A stretch of 64,000 bases of DNA from positions 1 to 64,000 of the forward strand of contig JAJRSF010000011.1 of NCBI GenBank assembly GCA_024278935.1, in the 5' to 3' direction. Below the pieces are notes generated by a model. That model saw nothing but the letters and a program-made list of their open reading frames with translations. It was not told the DNA's origin and did no database searches. The position numbers and the translations under genes are program-made. Shown here piece after piece: positions 17,859 through 27,712 of this stretch (the stretch's first letter is position 1; every line of letters begins with the position of its first letter). This DNA is from Candidatus Zixiibacteriota bacterium (GTDB lineage Bacteria; Zixibacteria; MSB-5A5; GN15; FEB-12).

Positions 17859-19235
17859 TTAGATTGTAAATTTCGCCAAACCGTTTTGAGTACCTATCCA
17901 TAGATTTCCAAACATATCAAAATTTAGCGAATTGATCTGATTATCGGGCAGATAACTATTTGAAGTCGTATACACAGTCCAGTCCAATCCGTCAAATGAT
18001 GCCAAACCTTCTCTGGTACCAAACCAATAGGTTCCTTGTGCATCAACTGCAAGAGCGAGGACAACATTGTCCGGCAGTCCATCAACAGTCGTGAAATTTA
18101 TCCATCCGTTATTCTCAAATATATAGACCCCACCATCGGTTCCAAAAAGAACTTTATTTTCCGATGTAACAATCTCTAATACTTGTCCATTTATAAAACC
18201 ATTGGCATCACTATAATTTGTGAACAGTGAGTTGTCTAAAACAGTTGCTCCAAAAAGATTAAGCCCTGCCCAAATAGCATTATTAACACCAGTACTCAAA
18301 CAGTTTATTTTTCCACTTCCCGGGAAATTAGGATTTATCGGAACATCAAACTGCTCCCACACATCAGAACCATCCAGCGTAAAAGAATGCAGACCATTAT
18401 TAAGAGTGCCTACCCATAGTTTTTCTTGAGCGATAACAATATCCTGAGTCGATGTAATCGACTCTGTATCATGTGATGAATAAGTCTGTATTGAATCCCC
18501 TTCTAAAAGAGCAACTCCACTTTCTTGCGTACCTATCCAAATTCGTGATGAAGATTCTATAGCTATTGAGTTTACAAAATTAGGAGTATTGTTATACATC
18601 GTATCTATTATCGTATCAAGAGCTATAATGGTTGTATCGATAAAAGCAATAGAGCGAGATTCATAAATCATATCCCAAGTTGTATTATCAAAAGTCGAAA
18701 CACCACCTGAAGTAGCGATATATTTTAAAGCGCCATCGAACTGAACATCAGTAATGATATTTAAAGGGATTTCGCTATTAGAAATGTTATATACAGTCCA
18801 TGTGCCACCCTGCAAAGTTGTCGCAGAATCAATATTAGAAATCGGCGACCAGTTAGCTGCTTCATCCGCAATCTTTACCGCAAAATAATATTTTGTATTA
18901 GGGAACAAGTTTGGAACAACAATCGTATCAGCAGCAGTTCCAACATTCGGTTGGTCGGGTGCGATATAATGTTGAGCTTGAAAATAACTGGCAGAATCTA
19001 TCATGCTGGTAGAATATCGAACCTCATATGTTCTCGCTCTGCCCAACAAGCCGTCATCACCGGTAGCAGTAAGATATAGCGTCGCGGCATCACCGGTTGT
19101 AAATGCGACCGAAAGATCAGTAATCGCCGATGGAGCCACAGTGTCATCATTTGGGATAATCGGATTAGATTCATCGTCAGTGCAAGAGACAAAAATCATT
19201 GCCGTGATAAGCATTAAAACTAGAATTTTTTTCAA
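17859..19235 (-). CDS. Lipoprotein with fibronectin-like domain and beta-propeller
   Basis: Lipobox IFVSC (Cys about residue 18) followed by an Asp-rich linker. A fibronectin type III-like domain spans about 35-140 (PSAITDLSV ... YEVRYS ... FPNTKYYFAVKIADEAANWSPIS). The rest is a two-component-regulator-type propeller with repeated blades such as RIWIGTQESGVALLEGD, LWVGTLNNGLHSF, GTYWFGTREGLASFDG and LWIGTQNGLAKF. The blades resemble the sensor part of hybrid histidine kinases, but there is no kinase domain. It is surface or periplasmic and its ligand is unknown. It ends 28 bases before glmM, so transcription may read into glmM-glmS. Confidence 0.85.
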   Translation of the reverse strand: MKKILVLMLITAMIFVSCTDDESNPIIPNDDTVAPSAITDLSVAFTTGDAATLYLTATGDDGLLGRARTYEVRYSTSMIDSASYFQAQHYIAPDQPNVGTAADTIVVPNLFPNTKYYFAVKIADEAANWSPISNIDSATTLQGGTWTVYNISNSEIPLNIITDVQFDGALKYIATSGGVSTFDNTTWDMIYESRSIAFIDTTIIALDTIIDTMYNNTPNFVNSIAIESSSRIWIGTQESGVALLEGDSIQTYSSHDTESITSTQDIVIAQEKLWVGTLNNGLHSFTLDGSDVWEQFDVPINPNFPGSGKINCLSTGVNNAIWAGLNLFGATVLDNSLFTNYSDANGFINGQVLEIVTSENKVLFGTDGGVYIFENNGWINFTTVDGLPDNVVLALAVDAQGTYWFGTREGLASFDGLDWTVYTTSNSYLPDNQINSLNFDMFGNLWIGTQNGLAKFTI

Positions 19236-19314
19236 AATATATATTTCCTCTCAATATTGTAACTGTTATACATGAAAAATATAAAAAGAATGGGAAAAAA
19301 CAATAGATAAATAT

Positions 19315-20112
19315 TTATTTTTTTCGAACGAGAACATCTCGCATGCTCTTGTGTATCAATCCGTTAGATGCAAGAAGGCTGTCATCAAAGATTGAGTACT
19401 CAAGATTTTTAATTTGTGTAACTTTTCCACCTGCTTCAGTAAGTATAATAATTCCTGCGGCTGAATCCCACGGAGCCAGATTGTACTCCCAGAACCCCTC
19501 AAATCTTCCATCAGCAACCCAACAAATATCAAGTGCTGCCGAACCGAATCTTCTTACTGCCTGTGCTTGCTTCATCATCCGTGAAAACATACCCAGATTA
19601 TTTCGTTTGAGAGCTGAAATATTATATGAGAATCCGGTTGCTAAAAGTGAGCGTTCTAATTTTTTTTCAGATGAAACATGTATCTTCTTTTTATTAAGAA
19701 AAGCACCGCATCCTAAAGCTGCTGAATAAAATTCTTTCAACTCTGGTGCATACACAACCCCAACAATCGTTCTATCTTTGTATTGCAAAGCGATAGAAAC
19801 AGCATAGCTTGGAAGACGATGAGCATAGTTCACGGTTCCATCAAGCGGATCAATAACCCAGCAGAAATCAGAATTATTATCAATAGAAGATCCCTCTTCT
19901 GACAAAATTGAATGTGCAGGAAACGCTTTACAAATTTGAGCAATAATATATTTTTCTGATTTCAAATCAAATTCAGTTACCGGGTCAATACGACCTTTAT
20001 ACTTTATATCTTTATTTTTCAAAAAACCACCTGCTAATATTTTACCGGCACCAAGTGCTATTTTTTCAGCAGCGTTTTTAATTTTTAGAATTTCTTTTTT
20101 GGGTAATGACAT
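19315..20112 (-). CDS. Inositol monophosphatase family protein
   Basis: Mg-dependent phosphatase of the IMPase/FBPase fold, 265 residues. Metal-binding motifs are ILSEEG, WVIDPLDGTVNYAHRLP and, near the C-terminus, APWDSAAGIIILTEAGG. It could act on inositol phosphate, fructose-1,6-bisphosphate or 3'-phosphoadenosine phosphate, since these paralogues are hard to separate by eye. It follows the ABC exporter pair by 12 bases and is probably co-transcribed with it. SuhB would be the closest named relative. Confidence 0.9.
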   Translation of the reverse strand: MSLPKKEILKIKNAAEKIALGAGKILAGGFLKNKDIKYKGRIDPVTEFDLKSEKYIIAQICKAFPAHSILSEEGSSIDNNSDFCWVIDPLDGTVNYAHRLPSYAVSIALQYKDRTIVGVVYAPELKEFYSAALGCGAFLNKKKIHVSSEKKLERSLLATGFSYNISALKRNNLGMFSRMMKQAQAVRRFGSAALDICWVADGRFEGFWEYNLAPWDSAAGIIILTEAGGKVTQIKNLEYSIFDDSLLASNGLIHKSMRDVLVRKK

Positions 20113-20124
20113 ATCTAATTTATC

Positions 20125-21924
20125 CTAATTTACTTTTGACGAAACTTGCGTGGCTCGTTTATATTGCAGTTGATAAAGCGTTTCATAAATGCCCTTCTCT
20201 TTTAGAAGAGATTCATGAGTTCCCATCTCACGAAGTTCACCATGATGCATGACAAGAATTTTATCTGCCTTCTCAATAGTAGAAAGCCTATGAGCAATCA
20301 CAATTGATGTTCTATCTTTTAACAATTCAACTAATGCTTTCTGAATAAGTGATTCTGTTTCGGTGTCAACTGATGATGTCGCTTCATCGAGAATCAAAAT
20401 ATCAGGGTCAAAGGCTAAGGCTCTGGCAAATGACAGAAGCTGTTTCTGCCCAGTCGATAGAGTCGCACCACGTTCCTTGACTTCGGTATGAAGTTCTTTC
20501 TTTACATCAGTCATAAACCGATCAAACCCTACCCGCTTAATCGCTGACTCGATAACTTCATCGGAGATAGCATCGTCACGCATACGAACATTGCGGGCAT
20601 AATCACCGGAAAAAATAAATACATCCTGTAAGACCAACCCAAGATGCGACCGAAGTTGGGCTACGGGATAGTCCCGAATATCAACCCCATCTATCTTGAT
20701 AGTTCCTTTTTGGAATTCATAGAACCGATACAGTAATGAAATTAGCGATGATTTCCCTGCTCCGGTAGCCCCAACAATAGCAACTTTTTCACCCGGCTCA
20801 ACACTGAATGTTAAATCTTTGATAACCCATTGTTCATCGTTGTATGCGAACCAAACATTTTCAAACTCAATCTTACCATTAAATTTACTCGGAACTTTTG
20901 TTTCTTCTTTATCTATGATTGCGGGAGGTGTATCGAGTAGGTCAAAAATTCGTTCCGATGATGCCATCGACGCTTGGAGTACATTATATTTTTCAGAAAG
21001 ATCACGAATAGGTTGGAAGAACCGTTCCACCAGATATATGAACAAAACCAAATCACCAAAGCTGAGCGTCTGAACTTCTATCATTTTCCCACCATAATAG
21101 AAAAGCATACCGAGCGAGATAGCACCTATAATTTCAACTACCGGATAAAAAACAGCATAGTATAACACCGAACGTAAATGCCCCGTCAGAAGCTCTTTAT
21201 TAATTGAGTCAAAATCATCATATGTATTTTTCTCTTTAGTAAACAGCTGTACGATAGTCATCCCTGTTAAGTGTTCCTGTACAAAAGCATTTAATCGGGC
21301 AAGTTTCAAACGGACTACTCGGTAGGCATCTCTAGCTTTTGCTTTAAAGAAAAATGTCGCCACTAATAAAATCGGCAATGATATAAAAGTTATCACCGCT
21401 AGCTGCCAATTCACATACAGCAGTGCCGAGACAAAAAAGACAAGCATCAAAATATCACCAATGACACTCACAACACCCGATGAAAACAATTCGTTGAGGG
21501 TGTTAATATCATTAGTAACCCGTGTGACTAATCGCCCAACAGGATTCTTATCATAGAAGCCAAGATTCAGTTTTTGCAAATGAGCAAACAGTTCCATTCG
21601 GATATCATCCTGAACTTTCTGCCCAAGCCACATGGTAGTATAGATTTGTATAAACGATGCAAAAAGAATTCCGAATATTATTGCCAGATATTTTAGTGCT
21701 ACAATTTCAAACCCATCAGCATTACCGGTTAGCATGAAATCATCGATACCGATTTTTGTTATGAATGCTAAAGCCGTTTGAAATAGAGCCGTCATCACAA
21801 GCATTGTCACCGCAAGAACCATCACCCACCGATACGGCTTAGTATAGGCAAGCAGACGTTTCATCAAGCGGGAATCATACGCTTTACCGAGGACTTCTTC
21901 GTCGTGTATTTGTTTTCCGCTCAT
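20125..21924 (-). CDS. ABC exporter half-transporter, catalytic-ATPase-site partner
   Basis: 599 residues: a six-helix transmembrane domain (about 30-320) fused to an ATPase domain (about 345-585). The Walker A is GATGAGKSS, the Walker B is ILILDEATSS with the catalytic Glu, and the H-loop is IAHRLS. The signature loop reads LSTGQ instead of LSGGQ. With its partner upstream this makes one canonical and one degenerate site, as in heterodimeric exporters such as TM287/288 or BmrCD. Substrate unknown: lipids or drugs are usual. It overlaps the partner by 4 bases (ATGA). Confidence 0.93.
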   Translation of the reverse strand: MSGKQIHDEEVLGKAYDSRLMKRLLAYTKPYRWVMVLAVTMLVMTALFQTALAFITKIGIDDFMLTGNADGFEIVALKYLAIIFGILFASFIQIYTTMWLGQKVQDDIRMELFAHLQKLNLGFYDKNPVGRLVTRVTNDINTLNELFSSGVVSVIGDILMLVFFVSALLYVNWQLAVITFISLPILLVATFFFKAKARDAYRVVRLKLARLNAFVQEHLTGMTIVQLFTKEKNTYDDFDSINKELLTGHLRSVLYYAVFYPVVEIIGAISLGMLFYYGGKMIEVQTLSFGDLVLFIYLVERFFQPIRDLSEKYNVLQASMASSERIFDLLDTPPAIIDKEETKVPSKFNGKIEFENVWFAYNDEQWVIKDLTFSVEPGEKVAIVGATGAGKSSLISLLYRFYEFQKGTIKIDGVDIRDYPVAQLRSHLGLVLQDVFIFSGDYARNVRMRDDAISDEVIESAIKRVGFDRFMTDVKKELHTEVKERGATLSTGQKQLLSFARALAFDPDILILDEATSSVDTETESLIQKALVELLKDRTSIVIAHRLSTIEKADKILVMHHGELREMGTHESLLKEKGIYETLYQLQYKRATQVSSKVN

Positions 21925-23678
21925 AGTTGTTCCAGCTCTTGTTCTAACAGTTGTGATTTATACAGCTCGGCGTAGTAACCATTTTGAACAAGCAGTTCTT
22001 CATGTGTACCTTGCTCGGCGATAGCACCATCTTCTAAGTACAAAATCATATCAGCATCTTTTACCGATGAAACCCGATGCGAAATAATAAGAGAGGTTCT
22101 CCCTTTGAGTACATCACTAATTTTTTCATTTATCTGACTTTCGGTTTCTGTGTCAACCGCCGAGGTCGCATCATCGAGAACAAGTATCGATGGTTTCCCG
22201 ATAATTCCCCGAGCAATCGCAGTCCGTTGTTTCTGCCCACCCGAGAGAGTAATTCCACGTTCGCCGACAATAGTTTCAAAGCCATCTTGGAAGGTATCAA
22301 TATCTTTTTTCAAAGCTGCTATATCGGCAGCAAGTTGCATCTCAGCATCGGTAGCGTCGGATGTTCCATACTTAATATTATCTTTCACCGTAGCAGAAAA
22401 CAGGAACGGTTCCTGCGTAGCAAAACCAATCTGCCGTCTCAATGATTCCAGTTTCCAATTATTAATATCAACATCATCTATAAAAAGCTGTCCTGATTTT
22501 ACTTTAAAAAGTCTGGTCAACAAAGATACAATCGTCGTTTTCCCCGAACCAGTTTTACCAACCAACCCGATAGTTTGACCCGGTTCAATTGTTAGATTTA
22601 TATTTTTGAGAATATCAGAACCATTATACGCGAACGTTAAATTCCGAAACTCAATTTTCCCAAGCATCTTCTTGGCATGCGTTGCATCGTTAGTATCAGC
22701 CACCGATGATTCCGAATGCAAAATTTTATTGATCCGTTCAAGCGATGCTTTCCCCCGTTGGTAGAGCGATGTCACCCATCCGATAGCAACCACCGGCCAG
22801 AGTATCATCGACAGATAGCCAAAGAATGCAACAATATCACCAAGGGTAAGAATACCTTCCATAACAAGCAGTCCCCCAAAATAAAATACCGTTAGATACG
22901 AAAGCGATGCAAACATTCTCATCGTCGGAACAAAAACACCCTGCAGTTTCGCAAGAGACATATTCAGGTTTATATATGATTTAGAAAGTATAGAAAAATG
23001 GGCGACTTCGTTTTCTTCCTGACGATACGCTTTGACAACTCTGATACCTGCTAAGTTCTCTTGGGCATTTGATGTCAGCTCGGAGAATTTCTCCTGCACT
23101 TTCATAGAGCGACTATGCACCATATTACCAATCTTGTTCACCGCAAAAGGTAATACGATAAGCGGCACCAAAGCATACATCGTCAACGTTGGCGACAGAT
23201 ACACCATAAACGCACACGAGATCGTCAGTTTTAAAATCGTATCGGAGATATACATCACCCCGGGACCAACCATCTGCCTGACCGCTTCCAAATCATTGGT
23301 CATGCGTGCCATCAAATCGCCGGTACGGTTCTCATGATAAAACGATGGTGACATATTTTGCAGATGCGAAAATATTTCACTCCGAAGATCATATTCAATA
23401 TAACGCGACATCCAAATAATTGTCCGTCGCATAAAAAATCGAAAGACACCCGAAAGAGTTGCAGCACCAATAGAAATCAGCACATATTTTAGAATTACAG
23501 ATGGGTCTTCATTATTTTCCAACGCCTCAAAAACAAGTTTTGAGATATACGGCATTATCAAAATAAGGCAATTTGATAAAATAACCGCAACCGTCCCTCC
23601 GAAAAGGTACCGTTTGTATTTTTTGAAATATTTTAAAACAGTCTCAAACTGTTTTTTATCGTTGTTATTCTTACTCAA
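21921..23678 (-). CDS. ABC exporter half-transporter with degenerate ATPase site
   Basis: 585 residues, six-helix domain (about 25-310) then ATPase domain. The Walker A is GKTGSGKTT, the signature a normal LSGGQ and the H-loop ISHRVS, but the Walker B is ILVLDDATSA: the catalytic Glu is Asp. Paired with the LSTGQ of the partner, the two deviations fall in the same composite site, the hallmark of an asymmetric heterodimer. It is the first gene of a three-gene unit with the second half-transporter and the IMPase-like gene. Confidence 0.93.
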   Translation of the reverse strand: MSKNNNDKKQFETVLKYFKKYKRYLFGGTVAVILSNCLILIMPYISKLVFEALENNEDPSVILKYVLISIGAATLSGVFRFFMRRTIIWMSRYIEYDLRSEIFSHLQNMSPSFYHENRTGDLMARMTNDLEAVRQMVGPGVMYISDTILKLTISCAFMVYLSPTLTMYALVPLIVLPFAVNKIGNMVHSRSMKVQEKFSELTSNAQENLAGIRVVKAYRQEENEVAHFSILSKSYINLNMSLAKLQGVFVPTMRMFASLSYLTVFYFGGLLVMEGILTLGDIVAFFGYLSMILWPVVAIGWVTSLYQRGKASLERINKILHSESSVADTNDATHAKKMLGKIEFRNLTFAYNGSDILKNINLTIEPGQTIGLVGKTGSGKTTIVSLLTRLFKVKSGQLFIDDVDINNWKLESLRRQIGFATQEPFLFSATVKDNIKYGTSDATDAEMQLAADIAALKKDIDTFQDGFETIVGERGITLSGGQKQRTAIARGIIGKPSILVLDDATSAVDTETESQINEKISDVLKGRTSLIISHRVSSVKDADMILYLEDGAIAEQGTHEELLVQNGYYAELYKSQLLEQELEQL

Positions 23679-23711
23679 AAATTCTCACTTTATTAAAAAC
23701 ATTACATATCT

Positions 23712-23756
23712 GTCATACTGAACAGCCTGCAGGCTGTGAGCGGGGTCTAAGTATGT
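23712..23756. repeat. Interspersed repeat copy with central palindrome
   Basis: Starts GTCATACTGA and ends AAGTATGT, the same ends as the copy at 35554-35579 (reverse strand), with a different middle containing the perfect palindrome CAGCCTGCAGGCTG. It lies between the ABC exporter start and the broken secreted-protein gene. Confidence 0.55.
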
Positions 23757-23805
23757 ACCAATTTAAGAGATACTAATATATAGAATTATTGCACAAGAAA
23801 AAAGG

Positions 23806-26024
23806 CTAATAGTTCAGGATATTTGCAAAAAGATGGATCGCTTCGATATCTAAATTCGAAATCATCTTTAAAAGCGGGAACCCGCAATAAATTATCTGAC
23901 CATCGCCGAGCCGAGAGACCGAACGAAGGGTCGCCCCTGTATTTGTCACAAAAACCCGTTCCGCAGGAGCAATCCCAGCCGGTTTGACAATTTTCTTTTT
24001 ATAAAATGCTGAAAGTAAATTTTTATCAGAAATAGAATACGGCTTACTGAGGATCCGTGCTTCTTTGATTCTATTAGTCAAGTCTGTCTTATCTACAACC
24101 TCGCCCGTCGGAGCAAACGAAACCGGAATCGACGAGCTCGGCCAGTCTTCATCCTGCGGGAAAATCACTATCGACCCACCCTGCCTCAAATATTTTTCAA
24201 ACCGATCTTTTAAATATGTAAAAGATGGATATCTCTTAAACGAATTAGAACCGATGATAATAACATCGTAGGCATCCAAATCACCCTTCACCAATGTCCT
24301 GTCAGTGAGCGGTCGATAGGCGGCATCGGTCATGGTTAAAATATCTTCAAGCAGACCTGTCTCATCAGGAAGGAACCCTATCTTTCTTGTATCAGGAATC
24401 TTACACGATGCGATACGAATCTTCCCGCTATCAGCAGCAACAACTTTATTATCAACCAGTAATTGTACTGTCTCAAATTGAGTTCCAAGCTCAAATAGGT
24501 TTGAAATCGTAAATGGTATCGTTATCGTTTCTGTCAATGAAGATTTATCAAGCTGAATCTCTTTGTTATAGGCACCGGCATACATACCAACAGGAGTTTT
24601 GAATATGATTTCTGCAAGACCGGAATAGTTATACGGTTTATTAATTATAACTTTCAGATTCAGATTTGAAACGACTTTATCAATATTAACTTTTGGAAAT
24701 GGTTTCACAAAATAGAAATCAGGTTCCAACTTTATCTGCAAATCAGGAGCTTGCCATATCGGAAGTGAAGTTGTAAACAGAAGCGGAATCTTTCCGTAAT
24801 CAATCTCGACAGAGAACTCAAGCGAATCTGTGATCTTCCCTTCTAGTAATGAACGGTCAATAACTATCAGGAATTCTTTTATATACGACTGATGCGGCGT
24901 TATCTTTTGAGGTTCATCACCTAAGATAACATCAACTGAATCATAATATGGATGAAACTTAAAATTATTTATAACAACTTCGCGAGGACCATCAACAGAT
25001 ACCGCTACCTGAAATTTCAACCGAGGACCATGAGGTGAATCACGAAGGATAATTTTCCCTTCCCAGTTTATACCTACTAAATCAAGTGCGGCATTTTCTG
25101 CTCTGGTGAAAAGTGAATTTATATATCTTTCATACTCGGGGTATTGCGACATCGCTTTTTTATGCTGACGAATGTATAAAAGTTCTCGGTAACCATCAAC
25201 AACAAAATCAACCTTACGTTTCCCTTGTGAAATCTTCGATGCGTTCAACAACGAACTAAATTTTTTCGCCTGCTTTGCAATCGTTCGTTTCATCGGTCCC
25301 TGAGCAAGAAGTGAATCAATAAGAGCGGTAAGACGGAACGATGACAGCCCGCTTAAAAAATTATTTGCAGAAACTTTTTGCGTAATATAGTTTTTTTCAA
25401 GAGTGAATTTTGTAAGATGACTATATCTTTTATCTTTGTTTTTATGATTTTTCAGTAACGATGGTACTTCGTATTCAATTCTATCTTTATACCGATTATA
25501 TAATTCATTACTATTTAAAATAAGTGTTGGCTTATTTTCTATTTTATGAGAATCATTATATCGGCTATAAATTTTTAATACAGAAAATAAGTTTTCAGCT
25601 GATGGTTGTTCTGCCCGTATTCGATTTTTGAATCCTTTGTAAAAACTATTTCTGCTTTGGTCATCAAAAATAACTATGTCTGGTCTACGAGTTTTAAAAA
25701 GAGTGCGAATTAGTTTTTTATAGAAGTTGAATCGGCATTCGGAAGTGAGGCAACATGATGATACAACTGTTTATTTTTAACTTCAGTCGTAGAAATTTCA
25801 AACTTAGTACGTTGGATAATTTTGAGCAGATCAACCCGACAACCAAAATTATCATTGAGATAGTAAATAGTCGGCCAGTCGATTTCGGCTTCATCTTCAT
25901 AGAGATAAAGAACTTCAACATCACAGACAGCGTATTTCACTAAATCGGCGGCAGAAGCTACTTGTATTGTTATAAGAAAGCATATCGCTGTGAGAAGTAT
26001 ATTTTTCAGTATAGTCATTTTCAT
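23806..26024 (-). pseudogene. Frameshifted gene for a large secreted protein
   Basis: The track shows two ORFs, but reading between them reveals one gene. The N-terminal part has a signal peptide (VASAAD) and runs to ...SLPNADSTSIKN, then stop. In the next frame the text continues without a stop as KLIRTLFKTRRPDIVIFDD through to the 495-residue ORF. The switch is at a T6/A6 run (25714-25719) lacking one base. The rebuilt product is about 740 residues: an alpha/beta region, a beta-sandwich (WEGKIILRDSPHGPRLKFQV) and a C-terminal glutamine-amidotransferase-like Rossmann unit (YDVIIIGSN, LRQGGSIVIFPQDEDW). I do not recognise the family. It may be real decay or a read error. Confidence 0.8.
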
Positions 26025-26169
26025 ATAAACATATATCGGCAAAAGAGTTCAGATGTCAACTTTAAACATTTCGGGATTCGCTACTCTTATATAGATCATA
26101 TAATTTATCTTCTATTATCTTATCATTATCAACTTTCTTCTGCATAAACTCTAACAAATAACTGGGTAG

Positions 26170-26187
26170 CCCACCATTTATGGTGGG
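26170..26187. repeat. Perfect inverted repeat downstream of the cupin gene
   Basis: CCCACCAT-TT-ATGGTGGG, just after the cupin gene on the minus strand. It lacks a T-tail on that strand, so it is a hairpin or repeat element rather than a clear terminator. Confidence 0.5.
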
Positions 26188-26225
26188 AGAAAAATGTGAT
26201 TGACTCAATGACTTAAAATATACCA

Positions 26226-26588
26226 CTACAAAATCTCTTCGTCTTCGATACACCAGGCAGGGTCGACAATGCATAAGAACTCTAACTCGCAGTTGCCAAT
26301 GTTTTTGATTGATTGAATTGCTCTGGGCGGAATCTCGATTGTATCGCCTACTTCGACTATCGCAACTTCATCGTCGATTGTCATCTCTCCCTTGCCTGAT
26401 AATATATAATAGACTTCCGATGTTTTCAGCTTGTGCTTATCAGAACTTTCACCGACGGCAAGTTTGGCATGAGCAAGTGAATAGCGACCGTCGAATTTAT
26501 ATTCTCTCTCAGGATGTAAAATCTCTTTGAGAATCGTTGAATCGCCTGCTTTGATTTCTGTGATATTGTTAAGTTTTCGTATTCGCAT
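26226..26588 (-). CDS. Small single-domain cupin protein
   Basis: 120 residues with one cupin barrel. Motif 1 is degenerate (KHKLKTSEVYYILSGKGEMTID; H and E positions visible) and motif 2 is GDTIEIPPRAIQSIKNIG, where the usual His is replaced by Gln. Such proteins bind a metal and a small ligand or act as sugar isomerases and sensors. Metal binding here may be weakened. It is a stand-alone gene between the broken secreted-protein gene and etfB, with no obvious partner. Confidence 0.8.
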   Translation of the reverse strand: MRIRKLNNITEIKAGDSTILKEILHPEREYKFDGRYSLAHAKLAVGESSDKHKLKTSEVYYILSGKGEMTIDDEVAIVEVGDTIEIPPRAIQSIKNIGNCELEFLCIVDPAWCIEDEEIL

Positions 26589-26663
26589 ATTTTTTCTTTT
26601 GTAGGTCAGTGTTCCGATTCCATAAGTTATAATTGAGAGAAACCCAACATTGTTAATTAATAA

Positions 26664-26690
26664 TAAAAAGCCCGCATAAAGCGGGCTTAT
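26664..26690 (-). terminator. Rho-independent terminator of etfB
   Basis: AAGCCCGC-TTTAT-GCGGGCTT when read on the minus strand, then TTTTATTATTA. It lies 20 bases after the etfB stop. Confidence 0.85.
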
Positions 26691-26710
26691 ATCAATTTAA
26701 GATTCTTATC

Positions 26711-27496
26711 TTATAAAATCTGGTTCTCTTTTAATTTCGTATAGAGATTATCAGCGATCTCTTCAGGAGTCTCACCCTCGATCATCTCCCCTTTTGTACG
26801 TGCAGGAGGAGTCGCAACAGAGACCTGATTAGAAAGCGAATTAGCACCAATAGATGCACCGTCGAGTCCTAAGTCAGCAGCAGAGAATTTTACAATCTCT
26901 TTTTTCTTGGCAGCCATTTTACCTTTTAATGATGGCAGACGTGGTTCGTTGATCTCTTTGACAACTGAAACAACAGCCGGTAATGTCAGTTCGACAATGT
27001 CGTAACCTTCTTCAGTAGTGCGGTAAACAGTTGCTTTACCATCGGACACATCTTCGACTTTTTTGACAAACATCGCTTGTGGTAAATCAAGTTGAGCAGC
27101 AACAGCACCCGGAACTTGAGCGGAGTCAGAGTCGATAGCTTGTTTTCCGGCTAAGATTAAATCGTATTCGCCAATTTTTTTAAGTCCGGCAGCGATAATT
27201 TTGCCCAAAGCTTGTTGGTCTGAACCGGTAAAGGCATCGTCGGTAAGCAGTACCGCATCATCAACGCCAAGAGCTAAACAGGTACGGATAGCAGACTCTG
27301 TCCGCTGGGTTCCAACTGATAATACAGTTACTTTTCCGCCATGTTTTTCTCTTAAACGGAGAGCTTCTTCAATCGCATATTCATCGAATGGGTTAACAGT
27401 TCCAGGACCTTGAGGCAGGACAACTTGGTTGGCAGCTTCATCAACTTTGATAAGTGCTACTTCCGGCACTTGTTTTATTAAGACAACAATATTCAT
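26711..27496 (-). CDS. etfB: Electron transfer flavoprotein beta subunit
   Basis: ETF beta begins MNIVVLIKQVPEV, which sets the start at 27496 with GGAG 9 bases upstream; the ORF track start 16 codons earlier is rejected. The adenine nucleotide/AMP-binding core shows NPFDEYAIEEALRL, VLSVG, ALALGVD-like CLALGVDDAVLL, LAGKQAIDSDSAQVPG and LPAVVSVVKEINEPRLPSL. The length is 261 residues. ETF shuttles electrons from acyl-CoA dehydrogenases and similar flavoenzymes to the quinone pool. The alpha subunit, normally adjacent, is not in this window on either side; the gene is a single unit with its own promoter and terminator. Confidence 0.95.
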   Translation of the reverse strand: MNIVVLIKQVPEVALIKVDEAANQVVLPQGPGTVNPFDEYAIEEALRLREKHGGKVTVLSVGTQRTESAIRTCLALGVDDAVLLTDDAFTGSDQQALGKIIAAGLKKIGEYDLILAGKQAIDSDSAQVPGAVAAQLDLPQAMFVKKVEDVSDGKATVYRTTEEGYDIVELTLPAVVSVVKEINEPRLPSLKGKMAAKKKEIVKFSAADLGLDGASIGANSLSNQVSVATPPARTKGEMIEGETPEEIADNLYTKLKENQIL

Positions 27497-27539
27497 ATAA
27501 ACTCCAGTTGTAACCCATATAAAAAAATGGGCTGTTTCA

Positions 27540-27567
27540 TTCATAATTTAGAGGGGCAATATGTCAA
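27540..27567 (-). promoter_or_regulatory. Candidate etfB promoter
   Basis: TTGACA, 16-base spacer, TATGAA on the minus strand. A second TTGACA lies 19 bases further upstream (27581-27586). Confidence 0.5.
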
Positions 27568-27604
27568 AAACAGCGTGAAATGTCAAGTATAGCGATTATC
27601 TCCC

Positions 27605-27634
27605 ATAAAAAAACCCGCTTGCGAGCGGGCTTTA
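27605..27634 (-). terminator. Rho-independent terminator of the histone-like gene
   Basis: On the minus strand AGCCCGCTCGCAAGCGGGT forms a CCCGCT/AGCGGG stem followed by seven Ts. It lies about 80 bases after the stop. Confidence 0.85.
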
Positions 27635-27712
27635 TATAATCGTAATCAAATAAGTTATTTGGACCTAAATATACCAATTGTTGTGTCTTAATTCTTAGCG
27701 TATTTTAGTAAC

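Noticed and set aside
26062-26274. 70-residue minus-strand ORF after the cupin
   Set aside because: Overlaps the cupin C-terminus in another frame, has no family pattern and spans an inverted repeat.
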